This document shows, piece after piece, positions 10,101 to 17,542 of a stretch of 64,000 nucleotides of DNA (positions within the stretch are counted from its first letter, which is position 1; each line of letters starts with the position of its first letter). The position numbers and the translations under genes are program-made. Under the pieces are notes generated by a model, which did not search any database, had not been told where the DNA came from, and saw only the letters and a list, made by a program, of their open reading frames with translations. The DNA comes from an uncultured Pseudomonadota bacterium (GTDB lineage Bacteria; Pseudomonadota; Gammaproteobacteria; Steroidobacterales; Steroidobacteraceae): the NCBI GenBank assembly GCA_903832085.1, contig CAIKZZ010000041.1, positions 1 through 64,000 on the forward strand. The letters are read 5' to 3'.

Positions 10101-10691
10101 CCGTTAGAAAAGGTTGAGAACCAGCCCTACATCCACTATCAGAAGGGCGGCATTGCCATGTACCTGCTCAAGGAAGAACTCGGCGAGGCAGTGGTTAATC
10201 GGACTTTGCAGCGCCTGCTGAAGCAGTACGCATTCAAGGCCGCGCCCTATCCCAATCCGCGTGACTTCCTAAGCATCCTGCGCGAAGAGGCAGGTCCTGC
10301 GCATGAGCAGTTGATTGCTGATCTGTTTGAGCGCATCACACTGTATGACTTAAAGGTCAGCAGTGCCACCACTCGCAGGCTCGCAGATGGGCAGTGGGAG
10401 ACCACATTGCAGGTGAAGGGCGCAAAGTTCTACGCCGATGGGCAGGGTAAAGAAACTGCTGCGCCGCTTCAGGAGGAGTTTGAAGCAGGCTTGTTTACCG
10501 CCGAGCCTGGTAAGAAGGGCTTTAAGCGTGGCAGCGTACTGATAATGCAGCGCTGTGTCGTACGCGATGGTGACCAGCAGGTTGTGCTGCGTAGTAGCAC
10601 GGCACCCGCTTTTGCTGGCGTCGATCCTTACAACAAGCACATCGACCGCAATACCGATGACAATGTGGTGGCGGTCAAGAAAAGCCGTTAG
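7113..10691 (+). CDS. ABC-2 permease fused to M1 aminopeptidase domain
   Basis: A 1192-residue two-part protein. The first ~570 residues hold two blocks of about six hydrophobic helices (an ABC-2 permease, apparently duplicated, with a cytosolic linker near 270-300). A last helix near residues 565-585 leads to a large extracytoplasmic part with an M1 metallopeptidase domain: HEIGH at 929-933 with zinc ligand Glu953, WWGH after it, and upstream residues matching the substrate-binding region. The HExxH-to-Glu spacing is one residue longer than in textbook M1 enzymes. GTG 7113, two bases after the ATPase gene, is the likely start; ATG 7122 is the alternative. It probably couples ATP-driven movement to peptide trimming at the membrane; the substrate is unknown. 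Confidence 0.88.
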   Translation: MNKMLLSVARFELRYQLRSPAFWATFIIFFLMAFGAAASDNLSIGGKGGNVLVNAPFVITQTALIMSLFSLFVVAAFVANAVVRDDETRFGSIVHSTRLTQTDYLLGRFAGAFAVALLVFASVPLGNAVGAAMPWLDAETVGPFHLIWYLQAWLLFCGPTLLVMSAGLFALAIATRSMMATYIGTVVFLILYLVVTGLLDKPQFEYWVALFDPFGLAAVTLATKYWTATERNTLMPALHGALLWNRVIWVGLTVLVLALALRLYRIEGRATKVPKLAKFAADPVPIASVVPTPTGKPGGWAVVWALVRFDMAAAFRNPGYVVLVFFGCVNAAGSLWFASQMYEVETLPVTRVMIAALEGSFAIIPLIIAIYYAGELVWSSRNRRTHELLDVTPAPDWAFVLPKMLAIALVLVSTLAGSIVVAMLVQLLKGYHQLEMSHYLQWYVLPWSIDVTLMAVLAVFVQTLVPNKQAGWLAMLVFIVARGTLSNLGFEHQLYQYGSAPGVPLSDMNGQGAFAAHAAWFRAYWAAFALILVVLTQALWRRGTVVPLVARLQRLPARLNGVAGVLLVVAVVAMGGLGSYIYYNTNVLNSYRTRQDVERWTADKEKAVLPFESLPQPRITDVVLDVALYPSQSRVLTHGSYVLENRTNAPLHEVHVNIDRDLKVTQLELESAHIAKDLPQFGYRIYQLDQPLAPGGRVMLRFATVREQVGFRHRGNDTRVVDNGTFIDNSEIAPVLGVSRGEFLTDRIKRRKYGLQPELRPAKLEDDSARAFNGLRRDSDWVNADITVSTEADQLVVAPGYQESERIVGGRRIARYRTDAPIQNFFSIQSARYEVARDQWHGVDLAVYHYAAHDHNTATMIAAMKLSLDVFSEAFSPFQFRQLRILEFPAYAGFAQSFANTIPYSESIGFILNRKDPEDIDMVTYITAHEIGHQWWGHQLISADQQGNTFLVESMAQYSALLVMERRYGPEQIRKFLKLEMDKYLRARGGEKLEELPLEKVENQPYIHYQKGGIAMYLLKEELGEAVVNRTLQRLLKQYAFKAAPYPNPRDFLSILREEAGPAHEQLIADLFERITLYDLKVSSATTRRLADGQWETTLQVKGAKFYADGQGKETAAPLQEEFEAGLFTAEPGKKGFKRGSVLIMQRCVVRDGDQQVVLRSSTAPAFAGVDPYNKHIDRNTDDNVVAVKKSR

Positions 10692-10756
10692 CTGGAGATG
10701 GACGCTATATTTTAACGCGTCTTGGGTAGGCGGCCGATCAGTGGCGCGCAGGGTGT

Positions 10757-10772
10757 CGTTACCCTGGTAACG
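10757..10772 (+). terminator. Short perfect dyad after the ABC-peptidase operon
   Basis: CGTTACC and GGTAACG are separated by two bases, 65 bases after the stop codon. It could end the operon, but no U-run follows. Confidence 0.3.
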
Positions 10773-10885
10773 CGTCTGTTCTAACTAATATATTTCTGAT
10801 GGCTCGAAACAATGAAGGGCCGACTTTGCGCGTGACTCATCTGTGACCGTTGGATCATCTGAAAAAGTCTTTGAGGTCACGTCTA

Positions 10886-11296
10886 TCAAGACTGAGCGGC
10901 TTTAAAAGTGTTACGGAGATCTGGCCAATAGTGAATCATGATCAACAGCGATACAGCGAAGAGCGATCCGTCAAACGGCAGCAGCTTAACGAAAAATGCT
11001 AGACCATAAAAAGTGTAGTTTGCCGTCATAGACAGCGCCGAAATGATGGCTGATAGCAGGGCAGCAAGAGCGCGTGTTTTAGGAAAAAAAACCAATATCC
11101 CAATACTCGTATTGGCAAGATTCATTGCGGCATGAACCCATCCCGCCACCGCATCGTTACCCGACGATGGGCCGGATCCAGAGGCGCATAAAAACTGGCC
11201 CAACGCCATGAGCAAGACTAAGAGCATATAAAAGATATTCTCTTTTTTACTATGCCCCAACATTGTGGGAGTTGCTTTGAATAGAGACTTCATCAT
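10886..11296 (-). CDS. Small four-helix membrane protein, function unknown
   Basis: A 136-residue protein with four predicted membrane segments (roughly residues 22-38, 52-72, 78-98 and 108-125). It has a basic N-terminus and a short polar C-terminus, a layout like DoxX-like or other small quinone-interacting membrane proteins, but I do not recognise a diagnostic motif. The start could be either of two adjacent ATG codons. It reads away from the YHYH gene end and has no close partner on its strand. Confidence 0.6.
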   Translation of the reverse strand: MMKSLFKATPTMLGHSKKENIFYMLLVLLMALGQFLCASGSGPSSGNDAVAGWVHAAMNLANTSIGILVFFPKTRALAALLSAIISALSMTANYTFYGLAFFVKLLPFDGSLFAVSLLIMIHYWPDLRNTFKAAQS

Positions 11297-11368
11297 GGCG
11301 ATACATCTATCTTACAGAGTATGAGTTTAGAGCGTGTAGACGCTTGTTTTAGCGTCGTGGCGATCATT

Positions 11369-11420
11369 CCCACTGATGCTCTATTTTTCGCAGGTTAAGC
11401 TTAAGTAGAGCATCAGTGGG
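11369..11420. repeat. 15-bp perfect inverted repeat with palindromic centre
   Basis: The arm 11369-11383 (CCCACTGATGCTCTA) is exactly mirrored at 11406-11420. The 22-base spacer contains the 10-base palindrome TTAAGCTTAA. The structure begins nine bases past the stop of the YHYH gene on the minus strand, so it may be its transcript-end hairpin; neither side has a clear U-run. Confidence 0.6.
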
Positions 11421-11428
11421 TCAACGTA

Positions 11429-12502
11429 CTAATGCAGTACGTTACCGTTGCTGTCGATCGGAGGCGCTATATCAACTGATGGCAATCCCCTATTCTGTGG
11501 GAAGCCATGTGATGCATGTTGGACGTTGCTCACGATGGTACCGGGTGTGCCACGGTAGCACCCGGGTCCGTACGGGAATTCGTTGTTCACATGATAGTGG
11601 TACATGTTTCTGAACTGTCCATCCCACTTGATTCTCCCAAAGTGTCCATGACACTCATCTAAATCTGCGTTCTTCAGCAAGATACCGCCGTCCCCGCGAG
11701 GACCATAGACACCAAACCCGTCCATGGCATAGCCGAATAATGGCGAGTGCTGATACGTGACGCCTTGGTTGGGAAAGCACTTCCATGAGTAACCATGGTA
11801 GTGGTATTGGGTGGCATAGGGATGGCCCCAGCACTGGTCTACAGGGAGTGCAGCAATCGGATCCACAAAAACGCCTGCATAGGCGAGGTTGGCATGCCAA
11901 ACAGCGCCAGTTTGAGTAACCACGCCTTCCACTAGTGTGTTGATGCAGTTTGGTGTATCCGAATAAACGGGATTTGCAGGGACGGTGACGTCAAGATCAT
12001 AGGGCGCAATTGGAATCTCCGCAGCACTGCCGTAGGGCGGTGCAGGAGCTGCGGCATAGTACGGGTAGGCGGGGGTGTTGGCCTGTACCGGAAAGGTGCC
12101 CGTTGGGTGGTTGGGGATTCCGTTGCCCTTGAAATGGCGTTGCCCATCTAGCACCCAGGTATTGAACTGCGGGTGTGCATCGGGAACGTTGTTCCAATTG
12201 ACTGCCCCTTCGACATAGGGGATTTTTGCAGGGTCCACTTTACGGCCCTTTCGGACCCACGGATTCTTCGTGCTTGTGATGGTGATGTCACTAGGCGGCG
12301 TGCCTTGAAGGATATCGAGGCATAGAAATTGTGCGTTTGTCGCAGCCACATCGGTTCGTGTGCCCGTGGGCGCGGTGATGAAGTACGTCGGCGGACTCGG
12401 GTCAAGCGCCATCGCGGTCGGCGCGCCGATGAGCATGCAGATTCCAATCGAGGACAAAAGAGTCATTAAACGGGACAGCGATGACATTAATTGAGGCTTC
12501 AT
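11429..12502 (-). CDS. YHYH domain-containing secreted protein
   Basis: A 357-residue protein with a cleavable signal peptide (hydrophobic residues 14-32, AMA-LDP junction). It contains the YHYH-domain pattern: DQCWGHP with YHYHGYSWKCF, a GYAMDGFGVYGPRG block, then DECHGHFG with MYHYHVNNEFPYGPGC. The paired His-rich motifs and conserved cysteines suggest metal binding in the periplasm or outside the cell; the domain's activity is unknown. It is divergent from a TetR-type gene, which may regulate it. A long inverted repeat follows its stop codon. Confidence 0.8.
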   Translation of the reverse strand: MKPQLMSSLSRLMTLLSSIGICMLIGAPTAMALDPSPPTYFITAPTGTRTDVAATNAQFLCLDILQGTPPSDITITSTKNPWVRKGRKVDPAKIPYVEGAVNWNNVPDAHPQFNTWVLDGQRHFKGNGIPNHPTGTFPVQANTPAYPYYAAAPAPPYGSAAEIPIAPYDLDVTVPANPVYSDTPNCINTLVEGVVTQTGAVWHANLAYAGVFVDPIAALPVDQCWGHPYATQYHYHGYSWKCFPNQGVTYQHSPLFGYAMDGFGVYGPRGDGGILLKNADLDECHGHFGRIKWDGQFRNMYHYHVNNEFPYGPGCYRGTPGTIVSNVQHASHGFPQNRGLPSVDIAPPIDSNGNVLH

Positions 12503-12710
12503 TCCCTATGCTCCGATGTTTTATGAAAAACGCTATTGGGCTAAGGGAGATTATCATAATATACTTGTGTGTAGTATGTAAATAGGGCTCATTGACAAAG
12601 TACAAACGTGACAATTTTGTGTCTATAGTTGCGGAACCATACGGGAGTATGGCCTCCGCTCGGGCGTGGGTGAGTACGCGTCCTTCGAAACTACCAAGCC
12701 CATTCACCGC

Positions 12711-13409
12711 ATGCATAAAAAAACCAAGAGCCGATTTGACCACCGACCACGGGTTGCGGCTCAGCGACGAGCGGCGATGCAGGCGCGGATTTTTTCCGCC
12801 GCACTACAGCTGCTTGTGAAAAAACAAATCGACGACATTTCAATGAACGATCTCATCGATCAAGTAAATGCCTCTCGCGGCACGCTCTATAAATACTTTG
12901 ATTCACTCAGCCATGTATTCCGTGCGCTAAGCGAGCAGCTTGCAACAGAACTTGCACCGATCGCGGATCAAGTTATTGTGTGTATTCCTAATGCAGCCAT
13001 TCGAGTTGCCACTGGAACGCGATTAATATTAAACCTTGGTTCTAGCGCGCCACTGTTCGGCAAGTTAATGCTGCAGTCGGGCTGGCCGATGGCAGGTCCG
13101 GCGGACAAAATGCTAGGCTTTCTTGAGCGAGACATCCAATTGGCTATTACGCAGGGCGAGTTCGAGGGCATGCCAAATTCAGTCGCTGTCAATCTGGTTA
13201 TTGGGCCAACGATCAGTGGCCTACATACCATGCTACTTGGGCAGACGATGCCGGACTACTCCGCGCAGCTCACGGTGCGGATTCTCAGGTCTTTAGGCAT
13301 GAGTCGCTCGGGTGCAGAACAGGCCGTCTTGGTTACTCTGCCTCAATTGTCCTTGCCGTTTACCGGACTCATTGGTGAGATCTTGAGAATGAGTGCGACG
13401 GGCGTATAA
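12711..13409 (+). CDS. TetR/AcrR-family transcriptional regulator
   Basis: About 232 residues. The N-terminal helix-turn-helix reads MNDLIDQVNASRGTLYKYFDS, with the typical preceding helix RIFSAALQLL; the C-terminal ligand domain is unassigned. ATG 12711 is chosen because the family rarely needs more than 20-30 residues before the helix-turn-helix; a GTG at 12666 would add 15 residues. It lies back to back with the YHYH gene and upstream of a TonB receptor gene, and could control either. It ends just before a 14-base palindrome. Confidence 0.82.
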   Translation: MHKKTKSRFDHRPRVAAQRRAAMQARIFSAALQLLVKKQIDDISMNDLIDQVNASRGTLYKYFDSLSHVFRALSEQLATELAPIADQVIVCIPNAAIRVATGTRLILNLGSSAPLFGKLMLQSGWPMAGPADKMLGFLERDIQLAITQGEFEGMPNSVAVNLVIGPTISGLHTMLLGQTMPDYSAQLTVRILRSLGMSRSGAEQAVLVTLPQLSLPFTGLIGEILRMSATGV

Positions 13410-13743
13410 AAGACGGGGAGCGTGCCCAAAAGACCGCGGTCTTGGGTTGTCTTTCGTATCTTTGCGCAAGGCGAGAGGAACCGCGGCGTACAGTGGCGCG
13501 GCCGAGGGGCTTTTGCTAGGACTCGACAGCTTAGATAGGTAGTAAAGCAAAGCGTGTTGTGCGTGGATGTTTTCCCAGTTGTATGATATAATCCGTTGAT
13601 ATAAGAAATAAAAAGCTAGCGACAAAGTCGCAATATCCATAAAAAATCGATGCAGGCTGTGCTGCCATTAGCGCTCTTTGAGTCAATGCGCAGGCCGAGC
13701 GCTTTTCAATCGAACATGTCGTTTTATTCAATAAAGGTTTCGT
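13410..13743. other. Intergenic region: palindrome, then AT-rich promoter of the TonB receptor
   Basis: No gene is supported. A perfect 14-base palindrome around CCGCGG (13430-13443) follows the TetR gene. A good -10-like TATAAT lies at 13587-13592, about 150 bases before the TonB receptor start, with no convincing -35. AAAGG shortly before ATG 13744 is its ribosome site. Confidence 0.45.
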
Positions 13744-15960
13744 ATGTGCAATTTGCAGTTTAGCCGGCGCTCATCAGGGCAAGCCATCACTCTGTCAGTT
13801 TTTGGGAGCGTATTTCTTGGGGTCAGTGCGGCGAATGCCGTCACTACAAGCGCTCCAACATTGGACGAAATTGTCATCACAGCGCAAAAACGCGCGGAAA
13901 CCCTGCAGGATATACCGCTAAGCGTCTATGCCATCAGCGGCGCCGATCTTGAAGCGCAGGGCATTACCAGCGTGCAAGGACTTGCCAATTCGGTCGCTGG
14001 TGTGACTATTGCGTCGGCCAATCCTGGGAATATGTACCTCAATATTCGCGGTACGGCGGATCTATCGAGCAATTACCAAGGATCCTCGGTCAACGGCTTT
14101 TACATCGATGAAGTAGCGATGTCCTACGTGCCGGGCTATATGCCTGATGTGGGCGTGTTTGATCTTGAGCGCGTTGAAGTGCTGCGTGGCCCGCAGGGCA
14201 CGCTGTTTGGAGACGGCTCCATGGGCGGAACGTTACGCGTCATCACCAAGAAACCGGACAGCACCAGCTCCTTTGGGCGCTACAAGCTTGGCTTTGAGTC
14301 TGTCGAAGGCGGCGGAACGGGCTTTGGCGTGCAGAGCAGCATTAATCTGCCCATTCAAAAGGACGTGTTAGCGGCGTCCCTGTCAGTGAGTTACCGCAAT
14401 CCCCCAGGTTGGATCAATGTTCCGGACTTGCATAAGAACAATAGCAACGATGCGAAACTCGGTGATTATCGATTGGCGGTCCGCTATACGCCAACTGCAG
14501 CGCTGACGGTGGATGCATCCTACCTTTATAGCCACAGTACGTTTTATGACTTCTTGGCGACCTCGCCCGGTGTGCTCGACCCTGCAGTCGCTGCTAAAGC
14601 AGTAGGCGCAGGTCCCGTTGGCAGCCTCTCGCCGTCTGCGGCTACCGTAAAAGTTGCCGCCTTAACTGTCAGTTACGACGCGGGCTTTGCAACCTTCATT
14701 TCTGCCTCGGCAGCCACTGATGCTGTTAATGAAGCAACCCGAGACGTTTCGTCCGCACTACAGGTGGTGTTTCCGCCCTTTTTTGTACCCGGTGCAAGCG
14801 CCTCAGCCTTGATCAACGTGCAGAGTCAGGCGCTGAGTCAAGAGTTTCGCTTAGTATCCAACGGCCACAATAACCTTGACTGGACAGTCGGAACCTACGC
14901 CTTGCATGAAAAGCGAGACATTGAAGATGGCTACACATTCAATATTCCAGCGATACAACTTGTAGATGTACCGCTGGAACACACCAAACAAACAGGAACG
15001 TCTTGGGCTGCATTTGCTGATGCTAACTACCGACTCACGGACCATATTTCAGCACAAATCGGTGATCGATTTTTCTCAGATAAAAAGGACTTCTCGCTGG
15101 TCCAAATCCGGGGCTCGGCGCTCCCGCTTGGTTTTGCACCAGCCGGAACGGTCCAAACCGGTAACGAATCGGCGAAGACTAGTTCCCCTAAATTAGGTCT
15201 GACTTACAAAATCAGTAATGACACGCTGGTTTTTGTTAAATACGCAAAAGGCTTTCGCAGCGGCGGCTCAAACACGGTATCGGTGTCCCAGTACCCTTAT
15301 GCGTCTAGCGAATACGGACCTGAATCCTTGTATTCCTATGAGATCGGCCTGAAGTCGAAGTTAAGCGCTAATTGGTACCTCAACAGCTCTGTCTATCACA
15401 ACGAATGGAGCGGCTTACAGTTGCCGTTTCGCACCACTGACGGTGTTTACACTTACACCACAAATGCAGGTGCCGCCTCAGCCAATGGTGCTGAACTAGA
15501 AACTGGTGGGCATGTCGGGGAGCATCTCAATATAAGCATCGCGTATGCTTATATTGATTCAAAGATTGACCGTAATGTTTATGACGGTCTTGGTCATCTC
15601 ATCGCAAAAGCCGATAACGCGATACCGTTCACCTCTAAAAATAAACTGACACTGAGCAGCACCTACACGCAGGCCGTCACCGATACATTAAAGAGTGTTA
15701 GCGAAGTGCGGTATCGCTGGGCGACTTCAACCTACTCGGAACCAAGCAATATGGCGATGTACGAAAATGGCACGACCAGCCAACTCTTCGTCGCTACCGG
15801 CATGTCGGGCTCATGGGGCACTGTACGCCTGTATGTGGACAATGCGCTCAACCGTACAGACTCAAGTGTCAAACTTCCGCCACCTGGGCCTAATCTGTAT
15901 GTACTGACCAGTTATTTGCGCCCGCGTACCTTCGGTATTGAGTTCAGCAGTAATTGGTAA
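13744..15960 (+). CDS. TonB-dependent outer-membrane receptor
   Basis: A 738-residue receptor. It has a signal peptide (to about ANA, residue 32), a TonB-box-like region LDEIVITAQKRAETLQDIP, a plug domain (LNIRGTADLS, YIDEVAMSYVPG, VEVLRGPQGTLFGDGSMGGTLRVI), then a barrel of beta-strand pairs ending in a C-terminal aromatic Trp. The plug fits the iron-complex or organic-substrate receptor class common in sphingomonads and related heterotrophs. The transported compound cannot be inferred. An MFS carrier gene follows after a hairpin, which suggests outer- and inner-membrane steps of one uptake route. Confidence 0.92.
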   Translation: MCNLQFSRRSSGQAITLSVFGSVFLGVSAANAVTTSAPTLDEIVITAQKRAETLQDIPLSVYAISGADLEAQGITSVQGLANSVAGVTIASANPGNMYLNIRGTADLSSNYQGSSVNGFYIDEVAMSYVPGYMPDVGVFDLERVEVLRGPQGTLFGDGSMGGTLRVITKKPDSTSSFGRYKLGFESVEGGGTGFGVQSSINLPIQKDVLAASLSVSYRNPPGWINVPDLHKNNSNDAKLGDYRLAVRYTPTAALTVDASYLYSHSTFYDFLATSPGVLDPAVAAKAVGAGPVGSLSPSAATVKVAALTVSYDAGFATFISASAATDAVNEATRDVSSALQVVFPPFFVPGASASALINVQSQALSQEFRLVSNGHNNLDWTVGTYALHEKRDIEDGYTFNIPAIQLVDVPLEHTKQTGTSWAAFADANYRLTDHISAQIGDRFFSDKKDFSLVQIRGSALPLGFAPAGTVQTGNESAKTSSPKLGLTYKISNDTLVFVKYAKGFRSGGSNTVSVSQYPYASSEYGPESLYSYEIGLKSKLSANWYLNSSVYHNEWSGLQLPFRTTDGVYTYTTNAGAASANGAELETGGHVGEHLNISIAYAYIDSKIDRNVYDGLGHLIAKADNAIPFTSKNKLTLSSTYTQAVTDTLKSVSEVRYRWATSTYSEPSNMAMYENGTTSQLFVATGMSGSWGTVRLYVDNALNRTDSSVKLPPPGPNLYVLTSYLRPRTFGIEFSSNW

Positions 15961-15967
15961 TCCTGTA

Positions 15968-15998
15968 AACCTCGCTTAATGAATCATTAGGCGAGGTT
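15968..15998 (+). terminator. Hairpin terminator after TonB receptor gene
   Basis: AACCTCGC (15968-15975) pairs with GCGAGGTT (15991-15998), and the stem extends inward through TTAATGA/TCATTAG. It starts eight bases after the stop codon. The U-tract is weak (TTCTTACT). Confidence 0.65.
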
Positions 15999-16080
15999 CT
16001 TACTGCGATAATCGCTCGCTCCGAATTCAGTCTGAATCCAAAGGAATGGCTACGTCCCATTTCACTCGAGTGGCACAGCG

Positions 16081-17406
16081 ATGATTGTGATGTCTTTTGC
16101 TCAGGGATACCGCAATGCCAGCAAGTGGCTTCTCATGCTGGTTATCGTCATTGTTACGATCGCCGCAAGTATCAATAGACAATTAGTCGGGCTGATCGCG
16201 CAATCTGTCAAACTCGAGTTTGGGTTCAGCGATGCACAGCTGGGTAGTTTAGTCAGTATCGCCGGCGTTATGCCAATGCTGTTGTATCCATTACTTGGGC
16301 ACATGGCTGACACGCTTGATCGCCATAAGCTAATGATTGGCAGTATTGTCATTTATTCGCTGGCGACCGCCGTTTATGCCTCAGCAACCACATATGTCGT
16401 GCTAGCACTTGGACTTGGGATTCTGGCCTCCTCAGAAAGTGCATTAAATCCCGTGTTCCAGTCGCTCATTGCGGGCCGATACAAGGGCCCAGATAGAGTT
16501 AATGCGAATCTGGTTAATTTTGCCGCCGGCGGCCTGACGACAGGCTTAGGGAGTTATTTAGCGGGCCTCATGTTGCTTTGGGCTGGCCGCCATTTAATTC
16601 AGATCACTCCAAGATGGCATGGAGCCACCGAATGGCGTATCGCTTTAGGCATGGCTGCTCTGGTTGGCGTCCCCCTCGCATTAACCCCGTTGCTGCTTGG
16701 CAAAGAGACTCGCACGAACAAAGAGAACTTGGTCAGTCATTTCAATGAGGTAAAGAAATATTGGAATCAGCACTGGAAAGTGATGATGTCGATGAACGTT
16801 GCTATATCGTTTTATATTATTGGTGCTGGCGCAATATTGGGTTGGATACCAATTTATGTCATCCGACATTTTGGCATCACTCCAGCAGAGCTTGGTATGC
16901 GTATAGGCCTTGTCATAGGTATTGCTGATATAGCAGGCATTGTCGTTGGTTTTCTTGCGATAAGAAAACTCTACGCGCGCTTAGGGCCTCTTGCGCCGCG
17001 CTACATATTCCAAGTTGCACTTTGTACGATTGTGCTTTTGAATATAGGGCAGTTGTTTGCTACGAGTGCATGGGGTGTTCTCCTACTTTGTGCGACGCAG
17101 AACTTCGTAGCGACATTTGGAACGGCAAGCTCCAATAATATGACCCAGGATTTATCGCCGCCTAACCTTCGTGGCAAGCTGATTGGTATTAATGGATTGA
17201 TGGTCGCGCTGATGACGATGCCTGGACCAATCTTGGTAGGAATACTCTCTGATCGCATAACAGGTACTCCGCAGGGGCTCCTTTGGGCGATCGTTTTGGT
17301 GTCCAGCCCGTGCTTCTTAATAAGTGTTCTGTTATACACGCTCACGAATCGCGCTTTCGTAAATACCGTCAATGCAGTGGCTCTGGCTGAAGCCACCGAG
17401 CCCTAG
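16081..17406 (+). CDS. MFS transporter, spinster-like
   Basis: A 441-residue, 12-helix major facilitator. The loop between helices 2 and 3 reads LGHMADTLDRHKLM, the usual GxxxDRxxR-type signature. The N-terminal sequence INRQLVGLIAQSVKLEFGFSD is typical of spinster-like MFS proteins that accompany TonB receptors in catabolic clusters. ATG 16081 or 16090 could start it; there is no strong Shine-Dalgarno. It is probably the inner-membrane step for the compound taken up by the preceding receptor, an inference from adjacency. Confidence 0.85.
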   Translation: MIVMSFAQGYRNASKWLLMLVIVIVTIAASINRQLVGLIAQSVKLEFGFSDAQLGSLVSIAGVMPMLLYPLLGHMADTLDRHKLMIGSIVIYSLATAVYASATTYVVLALGLGILASSESALNPVFQSLIAGRYKGPDRVNANLVNFAAGGLTTGLGSYLAGLMLLWAGRHLIQITPRWHGATEWRIALGMAALVGVPLALTPLLLGKETRTNKENLVSHFNEVKKYWNQHWKVMMSMNVAISFYIIGAGAILGWIPIYVIRHFGITPAELGMRIGLVIGIADIAGIVVGFLAIRKLYARLGPLAPRYIFQVALCTIVLLNIGQLFATSAWGVLLLCATQNFVATFGTASSNNMTQDLSPPNLRGKLIGINGLMVALMTMPGPILVGILSDRITGTPQGLLWAIVLVSSPCFLISVLLYTLTNRAFVNTVNAVALAEATEP

Positions 17407-17542
17407 CGTATTTTTTAAGAGCAGACGCCGCTGTCGGGGTCGAGGAGCAAGCCCAATCAGCGCGTTGAATTTCGCTGAGTCATGCTCAGTGGCTGGGCCG
17501 TACATGCAGCGGTTACCGGCCGGCGTCCAGTTCGTCAGATTT

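Noticed and set aside
12592-12629. TTGACA and TATAGT as a promoter of the TetR gene
   Set aside because: The hexamers are 26 bases apart, too far for a standard sigma-70 promoter.
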